From Panopea generosa (Eukaryota; Mollusca; Bivalvia; Adapedonta; Hiatellidae): 64,000 nt of DNA. The position numbers were made by a program, and so were the translations under genes. Location: NCBI GenBank assembly GCA_029582155.1, contig CM055902.1, forward strand, positions 17,239,011-17,303,010, written 5' to 3'. The notes under the pieces were generated by a model that saw only the letters and a list, made by a program, of their open reading frames with translations, had not been told where the DNA came from and did no database searches. This document shows, piece after piece, positions 45,975 to 58,926 of this stretch. Position 1 is the stretch's first letter. Every line of letters begins with the position of its first letter.

Positions 45975-46258
45975 TGGGCATAAACTGGGTTTATACATTT
46001 ACATATAACACACACTCTGTTTTTCAATTCCAACTGGGTTGATACATTTACATATAACATACTCTGTTATTGAATGCCAACTAGGTTTATACATTTACAT
46101 ATAACACACATTCTGTTTTCAATGCCAACTGGGTTTATACATTTACACATAACACACATTCTGTTTTTCAATGCCAACTGGGTTTATACATTTACATATA
46201 ACACACACTCTGTTTTTTGAATGCCAACTAGGTTTATACATTTACATATAACAAACGC
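45975..46258. repeat. Minisatellite, unit about 50 bp, 5-6 copies
   Basis: TGGGTTTATACATTTACATA then TAACACACACTCTGTTTTT recur. Confidence 0.85.
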
Positions 46259-47370
46259 GCTGTTATCTGCTGTAATGTCGATTTTATTGATTTTCACTAT
46301 ACGTGTCATTTCGAAAGGGCGATACACTTAAATGTCTTATGTGGTCTACCTTGTCATCATCAAACATCTGTTTTAGGTGTATGTAAATAGTTTTGCTTAA
46401 CCGATTTTTCAAAATTGAGATTTTTTTTATTTATTTCTAAATAACAGATCTCAATATACATAAAGCACATAAAAAAGCGAAAACAACAACAACAATAATG
46501 ACAACAGGAACGTTTTACAGAAACAGTGAATAAGAACTTCACATCAATCTTCTTTTTTTTCTAAATTAAAACTTTTTAACATAGCTGTTGTAAAGTCATC
46601 ATCAATTAAACAACACATTCTTCAATAATCGTCAGGAGAATGGCGTGCGATCGTTTGTTTAATCTTGACATGCTATCGCTGTTACTAAGTTATTTGTCGC
46701 GATTGTCGATTCTGAAGGGCCATGTACGGTTTTATGTGTGTTTAGATGGTATCCGCCATTTTGTGATCATTTTGTTGAGCTTTCCTGTACATGTTTAAGT
46801 TGTCGTTCTTGAATTATTGCCACGGAACGCCAGTTGTTATCGTTAATGCAAATATTCATTAATTGACGAAGATTGTTTTCAATTATTACATTATTTTCCC
46901 TCTGCACATTTAAAAGAACTGTGCAAATATTTGTTGGGGTAACCGTGCAATAAAATTGAAATGTGAAAATTGTTCCTGCAAAGATGCTTTGGTTTTATGA
47001 TCAGTTACTGAAATGAGAGGCAGAATAACATGAACATCGTTATATACTGTTTTGTAAGAGTTAGAGGGCATTCACATGTTATTTATTGGAGGTATATTGG
47101 GATACATGCACATGTTAAAGTATGATTAGAAATATAAATGTAAGTTATAGTTTCAGTAACGAATACATAACAATGCAAAACATTCATAAATATGCAAAAA
47201 CTCGTTTGAATTCATTGATCATTCCACAAGGTCCCCAACAAAAGTACAGTTAACGTATTCGTCGAATGTGTTTGCGCTTTTGAGAGTATTCTACATGTGT
47301 ATGATTTGGTGGACTGCACGCGTAGGTCTGTAATAGTTGCCTGAAAACTCTTTCATTGTGTCATTTTCAG
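46259..47370. other. Intergenic, no feature
   Basis: No exon, repeat or RNA gene seen. Confidence 0.4.
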
Positions 47371-47623
47371 GGGTTATATTCACCAAACATTCCTAAGAAT
47401 ATTCTTAAGACTTGAGTTTGAAAATCCAAATTTCAACCTTAGATATATAGTTTACCATGACAGATAGAATTATTTATTGCGAGAGTTTATTTGACTATAT
47501 ATTAGGGGTCCCTACATTCTTGCAAATTTTGGCCCCATGAAATAGTCTCTAAGGTAGTTTTTCAAAATCCATTCGTGAGCTCAAGTCTAAGAATATTCTT
47601 AAGAATGGTTGGTGAATATCACC
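47371..47623. mobile_element. MITE, 250 bp, with 45-bp inverted repeats
   Basis: GGGTTATATTCACCAAACAT with CTAAGAATATTCTTAAGACT at the left, mirrored at the right by TCTAAGAATATTCTTAAGAA and GGTTGGTGAATATCACCC. The ends contain a self-complementary AAGAATATTCTT. Confidence 0.65.
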
Positions 47624-48005
47624 CTTGATGTTTTGTACTTTGTGAAGAACAAATATACCGCAACGCATGACTTATTGTAAATCCTGTTTTGTTGCGATTT
47701 TTCTGTCATATAATTGTATTATATATCGACATGACTGAATTTAAATATTTGATATATTTGATTATACAGAAAACATTATTTCCTCTCGCCGTTGTAAAGA
47801 TTTCGTTTGACATATATTGGATTGAATTCTGGTTTTAAGTTTTGGGAACAGTAAATTCAATTGGAATTTTGCCAAGTACATATTGTCGATTGCCTCTGTC
47901 GTGATGATATCGGACATGGTATCAGTAATCGGTTACATATATTTGCATATGTGATTAAATGGTTATTGTTATACGTTTGTTCGTCAAATGTTTTTTCTAT
48001 AAAAC

Positions 48006-48529
48006 CAGGCCCGTAGTCACACTGAGGCAAACGGAAGCACTTGCCTCCTGTAGAATATGTATAGGTTCACATTTTTATTAGTGTTTTTGTTACAAAATAT
48101 AAATATCCCCAAAATAGGCTACTCTTGTAACAAAATCACTCCCAATATATCATAATAAAAAAACAATATTCTTATTAGACATGTTAGATCTAGATTTACT
48201 AAGAGTTGATATGTACAATAACGTCAGGTTTAAAAGGTTACCAATGTGTATTCAATATAATGGTGCAAATCCAGTGACTTAATACTTATGGACAGGTCAC
48301 TTGTTAATCATAGGCAACTGTATAAAATGTAGTTGATTTTATCGATTTGAAATGCTTAAAATGTATCTCGGATTGCAGCAAAACACAGACATGCATTCTA
48401 TGAGCTAAGAGTTTCTTTTTTTTTTTTTTTTTTTTTTTTGGGGGGGGGGGGGGGGGGCATGCCCCCGGACAACATTAGCATGATTTGATCTGTGGCTCCT
48501 GTAAAATCAAGCTTTGGCTACGGCCCTGA
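48006..48529. mobile_element. hAT-like MITE with poly-T/poly-G core
   Basis: Left end CAGGCCCGTAGTCACACTGA and right end GGCTACGGCCCTG are imperfect inverted repeats. AAAAC(C) is repeated at the flanks. A run of T (48417-48438) is followed by a run of G (48439-48457), which may be an assembly weak point. It ends just before the satellite array. Confidence 0.5.
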
Positions 48530-50619
48530 AAACCAATAGTGAAGTGAAGTAGGGTGCCAAATGAGTAAACTGCAGATCAAGTGTAAGTGTGTAGAATCTT
48601 GTTGGTGACAGATGCTACAAATGTAAGTGTGTATAGTATTTTGTTGGTGACAAATGCTTCAAATGTAAGTGTATAGGATGTTGTTGGTGACATATGCTAC
48701 TAATGTAAGTGTGTGTAGGATCTTGTTGGTGACAGACGCTACAAATGTTAGTGTGTGTAGGATTTTGTTAGTGACAGATGCTACAAATGTAAGTGTGTAT
48801 AGTATTTTGTTGGTGACAGATGCTACAAATGTAAGTTTGTATAGTATTTTGTTGGTGACATATGCTACAAATGTTAGTGTATAGTATTTTGTTGGTGACA
48901 AACGCTACAAATGTTAGTGTATGTAGGATTTTGTTGGTGACAGACGCTACAAATGTAAGTGTGTTTAGGATCTTGTTGGTGACAGACGCTACAAATGTAA
49001 GTGTGTGTAGGATCTTGTTGGCGACAGACGCTACAAATGTAAGTGCGTAGGATCTTATTGGTGACAGACGCTACAAATGTAAGTTTGTGTAGGATGTTGT
49101 TAGTGACAGACGCTACAAATGTCAGTGTGTAGGATCTTGTTGGTGACAGACGCTACAAATGTTAGTGTGTGTAGGATCTTTTAATATCTTGTTGGTGACA
49201 GACACTACAAATGTAAGTGTGTAGGATCTTGTTGGCGACAGACGTTACAAATGTAAGTTTGTGTAGGATCTTGTTGGTGACAAACGCTACAAATGTAAGT
49301 GTGTAGGATCTTGTTGGCGACAAACGCTACAAATGTAAGTGTGTGTAGGATCTTGTTTGTGACAGACGATAGAAATGTAAGTGTGTAGGATCTTGTTGGC
49401 GACAGACGCTTCAAATGTAAGTGTGTACGATCTTGTTGGCGACAAACGCTACAAATGTAAGTGTGTGTAGGATCTTGTTGGTGCAAACGCAACAAATGTA
49501 AGTGTGTAGGATCTTGTTGGCGACTGATGCAACAAATGCAAGTGTGTACGATCTTGTTGGCGACAGACGCTACAAATGAAAGTGTGTGTAGGATCTTGTT
49601 GGTGACAGACGCTACAAATGTAAGTGTGTAGGATCTTGTTGGTGACAGACGCTACAAATGTAAGTGTGTGTAGGATCTTGTTGGCGATAGATGCTACAAA
49701 TGTAAGTGTGTGTAGGATCTTGTTGGTGACAGATGCTACAAATGTAAGTGTGTAGGATCTTGTTCGTGACAGATGCTACAAATGTAAGTGTGTTTAAGAT
49801 CTTGTTAGTGACAGACGCTACAAATGTAAGTGTGTGTAGGATCTTGTTGGTGACAGATGCTACAAATGTAAGTGCGTAGGATCTTATTGGTGACAGACGC
49901 TACAAATGTAAGTTTGTGTAGGATCTTGTTAGTGACAGACGCTACAAATGTCAGTGTATAGGATCTTGTTGGTGACAGACGCTACAAATGCTAGTGTGTG
50001 TAGGATCTTGTTGACGACAGACACTACAAATGTAAGTGTGTAAGATCTTGTTGGCGACAGATGCTACAAATGTAAGTGTGTAGGATCTTGTAGGCGACAT
50101 ACGCTACAAATGTAAGTTTGTGTAGGATCTTGTTGGTGCAAACGCTACAAATGTAAGTGTGTAGGATCTTGTTGGTGACAAACGCTACAAATGTAAGTTT
50201 GTGTAGGATCTTGTTGGTGCAAACGCTACAAATGTAAGTGTGTAAGATCTTGTTGGTGACAAACGCTACAAATGTAAGTGTGTAGGATCTTGTTGGCGAC
50301 TGATGCTACAAATGTAAGTGTGTAGGATCTTGTTGGCGACAAACGCTACAAATGTAAGTGTGTGTAGGATATTGCTTGTGACAGACGCTAGAAATGTAAG
50401 TGTGTAGGATCTTGTTGGCGACAGACGCTTCAAATGTTAGTGTGTACGATCTTGTTGGCGACAAACGCTACAAATGTAAGTGTGTGTAGGATCTTGTTGG
50501 TGCAAACGCTACAAATGTAAGTGTGTAGGATCTTGTTGGCGACTGATGCAACAAATGTAAGTGTGTACGATCTTGTTGGCGACAGACGCTACAAATCTAA
50601 GTGTGTGTAGGATCTTGTT

Positions 50620-53537
50620 GGTGACAGACGCTACAAATGTAAGTGTGTAGGGTATATGATCTTGTTGGCGACAGACACTACAAATGTAAGTGTGTAGGAT
50701 CTTGTTGGCGACAAACGCTACAAATGTAAGTGTGTGTAGGATCTTGTTGGTGACAAACGCTTCAAATGTAAGTGTGTAGGATCTTGTTGGTGACAGACGC
50801 TACAAATGTAAGTGTATGTAGGATCTTGTTGGTGACAGACGCTGCAAATGTAAGTGCTTAGGATCTTGTTGGTGACAGACGCTACAAATGTAAGTGTGTA
50901 GGATCTTGTTGGCGATAGATGCTACAAATGTAAGTGTGTGTAGGATCTTGTTAGCGACAGACGCTACAAATGTAAGTGTGTGTAAGATCTTGTTGGTGAC
51001 AAACGCTACAAATGTAAGTGTGTGTAGGATCTTGTTGGCGACAAACGCTACAAATGTAAGTGTGTAGGATCTTTTTGGCGACAGACGCTACAAATGTAAG
51101 TTTGTGTAGGATCTTGTTGGCGGCAGACGCTACAAATGTAAGTGTGTAGGATCTTGTTGGTGACAAACGCCACAAATGTAAGTGTGTAGGATCTTGTTGG
51201 CGATAGACGCTACAAATGTAAGTGTGTAGGATCTTGTTGGTGACAAACGCTACAAATGTAAGTGTGTAGGATCTTGTTGGTGACAGACGCTATCAATGTA
51301 AGTGTGTTTAGGACCTTGTTGGCGACATACGCTACAAATACAAGTGTGTAGGATCTTGTTGGCGACAGACGCTACACATGTAAGTTTGTGTACGATCTTG
51401 TTAGTGACAGACGCTACAAATGTAAGTGTGTAGAATCTTGTTGGCGACAGACGCTACAAATGTAAGTTTGTGTAAGATCTTGTTGGTGACAGACGCTACA
51501 AATGTAAGTTTGTGTAGGATCTTGTTGGCGACAGACGCTACAAATGTAAGTGTGTAGGATCTTGCTGGCGACAGACGCTACAAATGTAAGTGTGTAGGAT
51601 CTTGTTGGTGACAAACGCTACAAATGTAAGTTTGTAGGATCTTGTTGGTGACAGACGCTATCAATGTAAGTGTGTTTAGGATCTTGTTGGCGACATACGC
51701 TACAAATGTAAGTGTGTAAGATCTTGTTGGCGACAGATGCCACAAATGTAAATTTGTGTAAGATCTTGTTAGTGACAGACGCTACAATTGTAAGTGTGTA
51801 GAGTCTTGTTGGTGACAGACGCTATCAATGTAAGTGTGTAGGATCTTGTTGGCGACAAACGCTACAAATGTAAGTGTGTAGGATCTTGTTGGCGACAGAC
51901 GCTACACATGTAAGTTTGTGTAGGATCTTGTTGGCGACAGACGCTACAAATGTAAGTTTGTGTAAGATCTTGTTAGTGACAGACGCTACAAATGTAAGTG
52001 TGTAGGATATTGTTGGCGGCAGACGCTACAAATGTAAGTTTGTGTAGGATCTTGTTGGTGACAGACGCTACAAATGTAAGTGTGTAGAATCTTGTTGGCG
52101 ACAGACTCTACAAATGTAAGTGTGTGTAAGATCTTGTTGGCGACAGACGCTGCAAATGTAAGTGTGTGTAGGATCTTGTTGGCGACAGACGCTACAAATG
52201 TAAGTTTGTGTAAGATCTTGTTAGTGACAGACGCTACAAATGTAAGTGTGTAAGGTCTTGTTGGCGACAGACGCTACGAATGTAAGTGTTTAGGATCTTG
52301 TTGGCGACAGACGCTACAAATGTAAGTGTGTAGGATCTTGTTGGTGACAAACGCTACAAATGTAAGTGTGTAGGATCTTGTTGGCGACAAACGCTACAAA
52401 TGTAAGTGTCTGTAGGATCTTGTTTGTGACAGACGCTACAAAGGTAAGTGTGTAGCGTCTTGTTGGCGACAGACGCTTCAAATGTAAGTGTGTAGGATCT
52501 TGTTGGCGACAAACGCTACAAATGTAAGATCTTGTTGGATCTTGTTGGTGCAAACGCTACAAATGTAAGTGTGTAGGATCTTTTTGGCGACAGATGCTAC
52601 AAATGTAAGTGTGTACGATCTTGTTGGCGACAAACGCTACAAATGTAAGTGTGTGTAGGATCTTGTTGGCGACAAACGCTACAAATGTAAGTGTGTGTAG
52701 GATCTTGTTGATGACAGACGCTACAAATGTAAGTGTGTAGGTCGCAGGATCTTGTTGGCGACAGACGCTACAAATGTAAGTGTGTAGGATCTTGTTGGCG
52801 ACAAACGCTACAAATGTAAGTGTGTGTATGATCTTGTTGGTGACAAACGCTTCAAATGTAAGTGTGTAGGATCTTGTTGGTGACAGACGCTATCAATGTA
52901 AGTGTGTGTAAGATCTTGTTGGCGACAGACGCTGCAAATGTAAGTGTATGTAGGATCTTGTTGGTGACAGACACTACAAATGTAAGTGTATGTAGGATCT
53001 TGTTGGTGACAGACGCTACACATTAAGTGTGTAGGATCTTGTTGGCGATAGACCCTACAAATGTAAGTGTGTGTAGGATCTTGTTGGCGACAGACCCTAC
53101 AAATGTAAGTGTGTAGGATCTTGTTGGTGACAAACGCTACAAATGTAAGTGTGTAGGATCTTGTTGGTGACAGACGCTATCAATGTAAGTGTGTGTAAGA
53201 TCTTGTTGGCGACAGACGCTGCAAATGTAAGTGTGGTTAGGATCTTGTTGGCAACAGACGCTATAAATGTAAGTGTGTTTAGGGTCTTGTTGGCGACAGA
53301 AGCTGGAAATGTAGGTTTGTGTAAGATATTGTTAGTGACAGACACTACAAATGTAAGTGTGTAGGATCTTGTTGGCGACAGACGCTACACATGTAAGTGT
53401 GTAGGATCTTGTTGGCGACAGATGCTACACATGTAAGTGTGTAGGATCTTGTTGGCGAGAGACGCTAAACATGTAAATTTGTGTAGGATCTTGTTGGCGA
53501 CATACGCTACACATGTAAGTTTGTGTAGGATCTTGTT
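50620..53537. repeat. 2,918-bp block of the satellite, first copy
   Basis: Rare landmarks such as GGGTATATGATCTTG (50651), TAGGTCGCAGGATC (52738) and AGATCTTGTTGGATCTTG (52528) recur exactly 2,918 bp later. Confidence 0.88.
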
Positions 53538-56456
53538 GGTGACAGACGCTACAAATGTAAGTGTGTAGGGTATATGATCTTGTTGGCGACAGACACTACA
53601 AATGTAAGTGTGTAGGATCTTGTTGGCGACAAACGCTACAAATGTAAGTGTGTGTAGGATCTTGTTGGTGACAAACGCTTCAAATGTAAGTGTGTAGGAT
53701 CTTGTTGGTGACAGACGCTACAAATGTAAGTGTATGTAGGATCTTGTTGGTGACAGACGCTGCAAATGTAAGTGCTTAGGATCTTGTTGGTGACAGACGC
53801 TACAAATGTAAGTGTGTAGGATCTTGTTGGCGATAGATGCTACAAATGTAAGTGTGTGTAGGATCTTGTTAGCGACAGACGCTACAAATGTAAGTGTGTG
53901 TAAGATCTTGTTGGTGACAAACGCTACAAATGTAAGTGTGTGTAGGATCTTGTTGGCGACAAACGCTACAAATGTAAGTGTGTAGGATCTTTTTGGCGAC
54001 AGACGCTACAAATGTAAGTTTGTGTAGGATCTTGTTGGCGGCAGACGCTACAAATGTAAGTGTGTAGGATCTTGTTGGTGACAAACGCCACAAATGTAAG
54101 TGTGTAGGATCTTGTTGGCGATAGACGCTACAAATGTAAGTGTGTAGGATCTTGTTGGTGACAAACGCTACAAATGTAAGTGTGTAGGATCTTGTTGGTG
54201 ACAGACGCTATCAATGTAAGTGTGTTTAGGACCTTGTTGGCGACATACGCTACAAATACAAGTGTGTAGGATCTTGTTGGCGACAGACGCTACACATGTA
54301 AGTTTGTGTACGATCTTGTTAGTGACAGACGCTACAAATGTAAGTGTGTAGAATCTTGTTGGCGACAGACGCTACAAATGTAAGTTTGTGTAAGATCTTG
54401 TTGGTGACAGACGCTACAAATGTAAGTTTGTGTAGGATCTTGTTGGCGACAGACGCTACAAATGTAAGTGTGTAGGATCTTGCTGGCGACAGACGCTACA
54501 AATGTAAGTGTGTAGGATCTTGTTGGTGACAAACGCTACAAATGTAAGTTTGTAGGATCTTGTTGGTGACAGACGCTATCAATGTAAGTGTGTTTAGGAT
54601 CTTGTTGGCGACATACGCTACAAATGTAAGTGTGTAAGATCTTGTTGGCGACAGATGCCACAAATGTAAATTTGTGTAAGATCTTGTTAGTGACAGACGC
54701 TACAATTGTAAGTGTGTAGAGTCTTGTTGGTGACAGACGCTATCAATGTAAGTGTGTAGGATCTTGTTGGCGACAAACGCTACAAATGTAAGTGTGTAGG
54801 ATCTTGTTGGCGACAGACGCTACACATGTAAGTTTGTGTAGGATCTTGTTGGCGACAGACGCTACAAATGTAAGTTTGTGTAAGATCTTGTTAGTGACAG
54901 ACGCTACAAATGTAAGTGTGTAGGATATTGTTGGCGGCAGACGCTACAAATGTAAGTTTGTGTAGGATCTTGTTGGTGACAGACGCTACAAATGTAAGTG
55001 TGTAGAATCTTGTTGGCGACAGACTCTACAAATGTAAGTGTGTGTAAGATCTTGTTGGCGACAGACGCTGCAAATGTAAGTGTGTGTAGGATCTTGTTGG
55101 CGACAGACGCTACAAATGTAAGTTTGTGTAAGATCTTGTTAGTGACAGACGCTACAAATGTAAGTGTGTAAGGTCTTGTTGGCGACAGACGCTACGAATG
55201 TAAGTGTTTAGGATCTTGTTGGCGACAGACGCTACAAATGTAAGTGTGTAGGATCTTGTTGGTGACAAACGCTACAAATGTAAGTGTGTAGGATCTTGTT
55301 GGCGACAAACGCTACAAATGTAAGTGTCTGTAGGATCTTGTTTGTGACAGACGCTACAAAGGTAAGTGTGTAGCGTCTTGTTGGCGACAGACGCTTCAAA
55401 TGTAAGTGTGTAGGATCTTGTTGGCGACAAACGCTACAAATGTAAGATCTTGTTGGATCTTGTTGGTGCAAACGCTACAAATGTAAGTGTGTAGGATCTT
55501 TTTGGCGACTGATGCTACAAATGTAAGTGTGTACGATCTTGTTGGCGACAAACGCTACAAATGTAAGTGTGTGTAGGATCTTGTTGGCGACAAACGCTAC
55601 AAATGTAAGTGTGTGTAGGATCTTGTTGATGACAGACGCTACAAATGTAAGTGTGTAGGTCGCAGGATCTTGTTGGCGACAGACGCTACAAATGTAAGTG
55701 TGTAGGATCTTGTTGGCGACAAACGCTACAAATGTAAGTGTGTGTATGATCTTGTTGGTGACAAACGCTTCAAATGTAAGTGTGTAGGATCTTGTTGGTG
55801 ACAGACGCTATCAATGTAAGTGTGTGTAAGATCTTGTTGGCGACAGACGCTGCAAATGTAAGTGTATGTAGGATCTTGTTGGTGACAGACACTACAAATG
55901 TAAGTGTATGTAGGATCTTGTTGGTGACAGACGCTACACATTAAGTGTGTAGGATCTTGTTGGCGATAGACCCTACAAATGTAAGTGTGTGTAGGATCTT
56001 GTTGGCGACAGACCCTACAAATGTAAGTGTGTAGGATCTTGTTGGTGACAAACGCTACAAATGTAAGTGTGTAGGATCTTGTTGGTGACAGACGCTATCA
56101 ATGTAAGTGTGTGTAAGATCTTGTTGGCGACAGACGCTGCAAATGTAAGTGTGGTTAGGATCTTGTTGGCAACAGACGCTATAAATGTAAGTGTGTTTAG
56201 GGTCTTGTTGGCGACAGAAGCTGGAAATGTAGGTTTGTGTAAGATATTGTTAGTGACAGACACTACAAATGTAAGTGTGTAGGATCTTGTTGGCGACAGA
56301 CGCTACACATGTAAGTGTGTAGGATCTTGTTGGCGACAGATGCTACACATGTAAGTGTGTAGGATCTTGTTGGCGAGAGACGCTAAACATGTAAATTTGT
56401 GTAGGATCTTGTTGGCGACATACGCTACACATGTAAGTTTGTGTAGGATCTTGTTG
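53538..56456. repeat. 2,918-bp block of the satellite, second copy
   Basis: Near-identical to 50620-53537. At least one difference is visible (GGCGACAGATGC at 52586 against GGCGACTGATGC at 55504). Identity ends near 56456, where GGT changes to GGC. Confidence 0.88.
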
Positions 56457-58926
56457 GCGACAGACGCTACAAATGTAAGTTTGTGTAGGATCTTGTTGGC
56501 GACATACGCTACACGTGTAAGTGTGTGTAGGATCTTGTTGGTGACAGACGCTACAAATGTAAGTGTGTAGGATCTTGTTGGCGACATAAGCTACAAATGT
56601 AAGTTTGTGTAAGATCTTGTTGGTGACAGACGCTACAAATATAAGTGTGTAGGATCTTGTTGGCGACAGACGCTACAAATGTAAGTTTTTGTAGGATCTT
56701 GTTGGCGACAAACGCTACACATGTAAGTTTGTTTAGGATCTTGTTGGCGACAGACGCTACAAATGTAAGTTTGTGTAGGATCTTGTTGGCGACATAAGCT
56801 ACAAATGTAAGTTTGTGTAAGATCTTGTTAGTGACAAACGCTACAAATGTAAGTGTGTAGGATCTTGTTGGCGACAGACGCTACAAATGTAAGTGTCTGT
56901 AGGATCTTGTTGGCGACAGACGCTACACATGTAAGTGTGTGTAGGATCTTGTTGGCGACAGACTCTACACATGTAAGTGTGTAGAATCTTATTGGCGACA
57001 GACGCTACATATGTAAGTGTGTAGGATCTTGTTGGTGACAGACGCTACAAATGTAAGTGTGTGTAAGATCTCGTTGGTGACAAACGCTACAAATGTAAGT
57101 GTGTGTAGGATCTTGTTGGCGACAGACGCTACAAATGTAAGTGTGTAGGATCTTGTTGGCGACAGACGCTACACATGTAAATGTGTTGAATCTTGTTGGT
57201 GACAGACGCTACAAATGTAAGTGTGTGTAGGATCTTGTTGGCGACAGACGCTATAAATGTAAGTGTGTAGGATCTTGTTGGTGACAGACGCTACAAATGT
57301 AAGTGTGTGTAAGATCTTGTTGGTGACAAACGCTACAAATGTAAGTGTGTGTAGGATCTTGTTGGCGACAGACGCTACAAATGTAAGTGTGTAGGATCTT
57401 GTTGGCAACAGACGCTACAAATGTAAGTGTGTAGGATCTTGTTGGTGACAGACGCTACAAATGTAAGTGTGTGTAGGATCTTGTTGGTGACAAACGCTAC
57501 AAATGTAAGTGTGTGTAGGATCTTGTTGGCGACAGACGCTACAAATGTAAGTGTGTAGGATCTTGTTGGCGACAGACGCTACAAATGTAAGTGTGTGTAG
57601 GATCTTGTTGGCGACAGACGCTACAAATGTAAGTGTGTAGGATCTTGTTGGTGACAGACGCTACAAATGTAAGTGTGTGTAGGATCTTGTTGGTGACAGA
57701 CGCTTCAAATTTAAGTGTGTAGGATTTTGTTGGAGACAGACGCTACAAATGTAAGTGTGTAGGATCTTGTTGGCGACAGACGCTACAAATTTAAGTTTGT
57801 AGGATCTTGTTGGCGACAGACGCTACAAATGTAAGTTTGTGTAGGATATTGTTGGCGACAAACGCTACAAATGTAAGTGTGTAGGATCTTGTTGGTGACA
57901 GATGCTACAAATGTAAGTGTGTGTAGGATCTTGTTGGCGACAAACGCTACAAATGTAAGTGTGTAGGATCTTGTTGGAAACAGACGCTACAAATGTAAGT
58001 GTGTAGGATCTTGTTGGCGACAGACGCTACAAATGTAAGTGTATAATCTTGTTGGCGACAGACGCTACAAATGTAAGTGTGTAGGATCTTGTTGGTGACA
58101 GACGCTGCAAATGTAAGTGTGTGTAGGATTTTGTTGGTGACAAACGCTACAAATGTAAGTTCGTGTAGGATCTTGTTGGCGACAGACGCTGCAACTGTAA
58201 GTGTGTAGGATCTTGTTGGCGACAGACGCTACAAATGTAACTGTGTAGGATCTTGTTGGTGACAGACGCTACAAATGTAAGTTTGTGTAAGATCTTGTTA
58301 GTGACAGACGCTACAAATGTAAGTGTGTAGGATATTGTTGGAGACAGATGCTACAAATGTAAGTGTGTAGGATCTTGTTGGCGACAGACGCTACAAATAT
58401 AAGTGTGTAGGATCTTGTTGGTGACAGACCCTACAAATGTAAGTGTGTATAGGATCTTGTTGGTGACAAACGCTACACATGTAAATTTGTGTAAGATCTT
58501 GTTAGTGACAGACGCTACAAATGTAAGTGTGTAGGATATTGTTGGAGACAGATGCTACAAATGTAAGTGTGTAGGATCTTGTTGGCGACAGACGCTACAA
58601 ATGTAAGTGTGTAGGATCTTGTTGGTGACAGACCCTACAAATGTAAGTGTGTGTAGGATCTTGTTGGTGACAAACGTTACAAATGTAAGTTTGTGTAAGA
58701 TCTTGTTAGTGACAGACGCTACAAATGTAAGTGTGTAGGATATTGTTGGAGACAGACGCTACAAATGTAAGTGTGTAGGATCTTGTTGGCGACAGACGCT
58801 ACAAATGTAATTGTGTAGGATCTTGTTGGTGACAGACGCTACAAATGTAAGTGTGTGTAGGATTTTGTTGGCGACAGGCGCTACAAATGTAAGTGTGTGT
58901 AGGATCTTGTTGGCGACAGACGCTAA

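Larger units (their letters stand above)
48580..58926. repeat. 10.3-kb satellite array, unit about 40 bp (38-42)
   Basis: The unit GTGTGTAGGATCTTGTTGGC plus GACAGACGCTACAAATGTAA recurs without interruption, roughly 255 units. Variation is mostly at GTGTGTAGG/GTGTGTGTAGG/GTTTGTGTAGG, GGCGAC/GGTGAC and CAGACGC/CAAACGC. Nearly every unit holds a GTAAGT hexamer and a GATC. Short open frames on both strands (for example LTFVASVTNKIL in reverse) are by-products. It lies between convergent genes. Confidence 0.95.

Noticed and set aside
48580-58926. CRISPR array or repeat-protein gene
   Set aside because: The units abut without unique spacers, the genome is eukaryotic, and the open frames are short and out of register, so it is a satellite.
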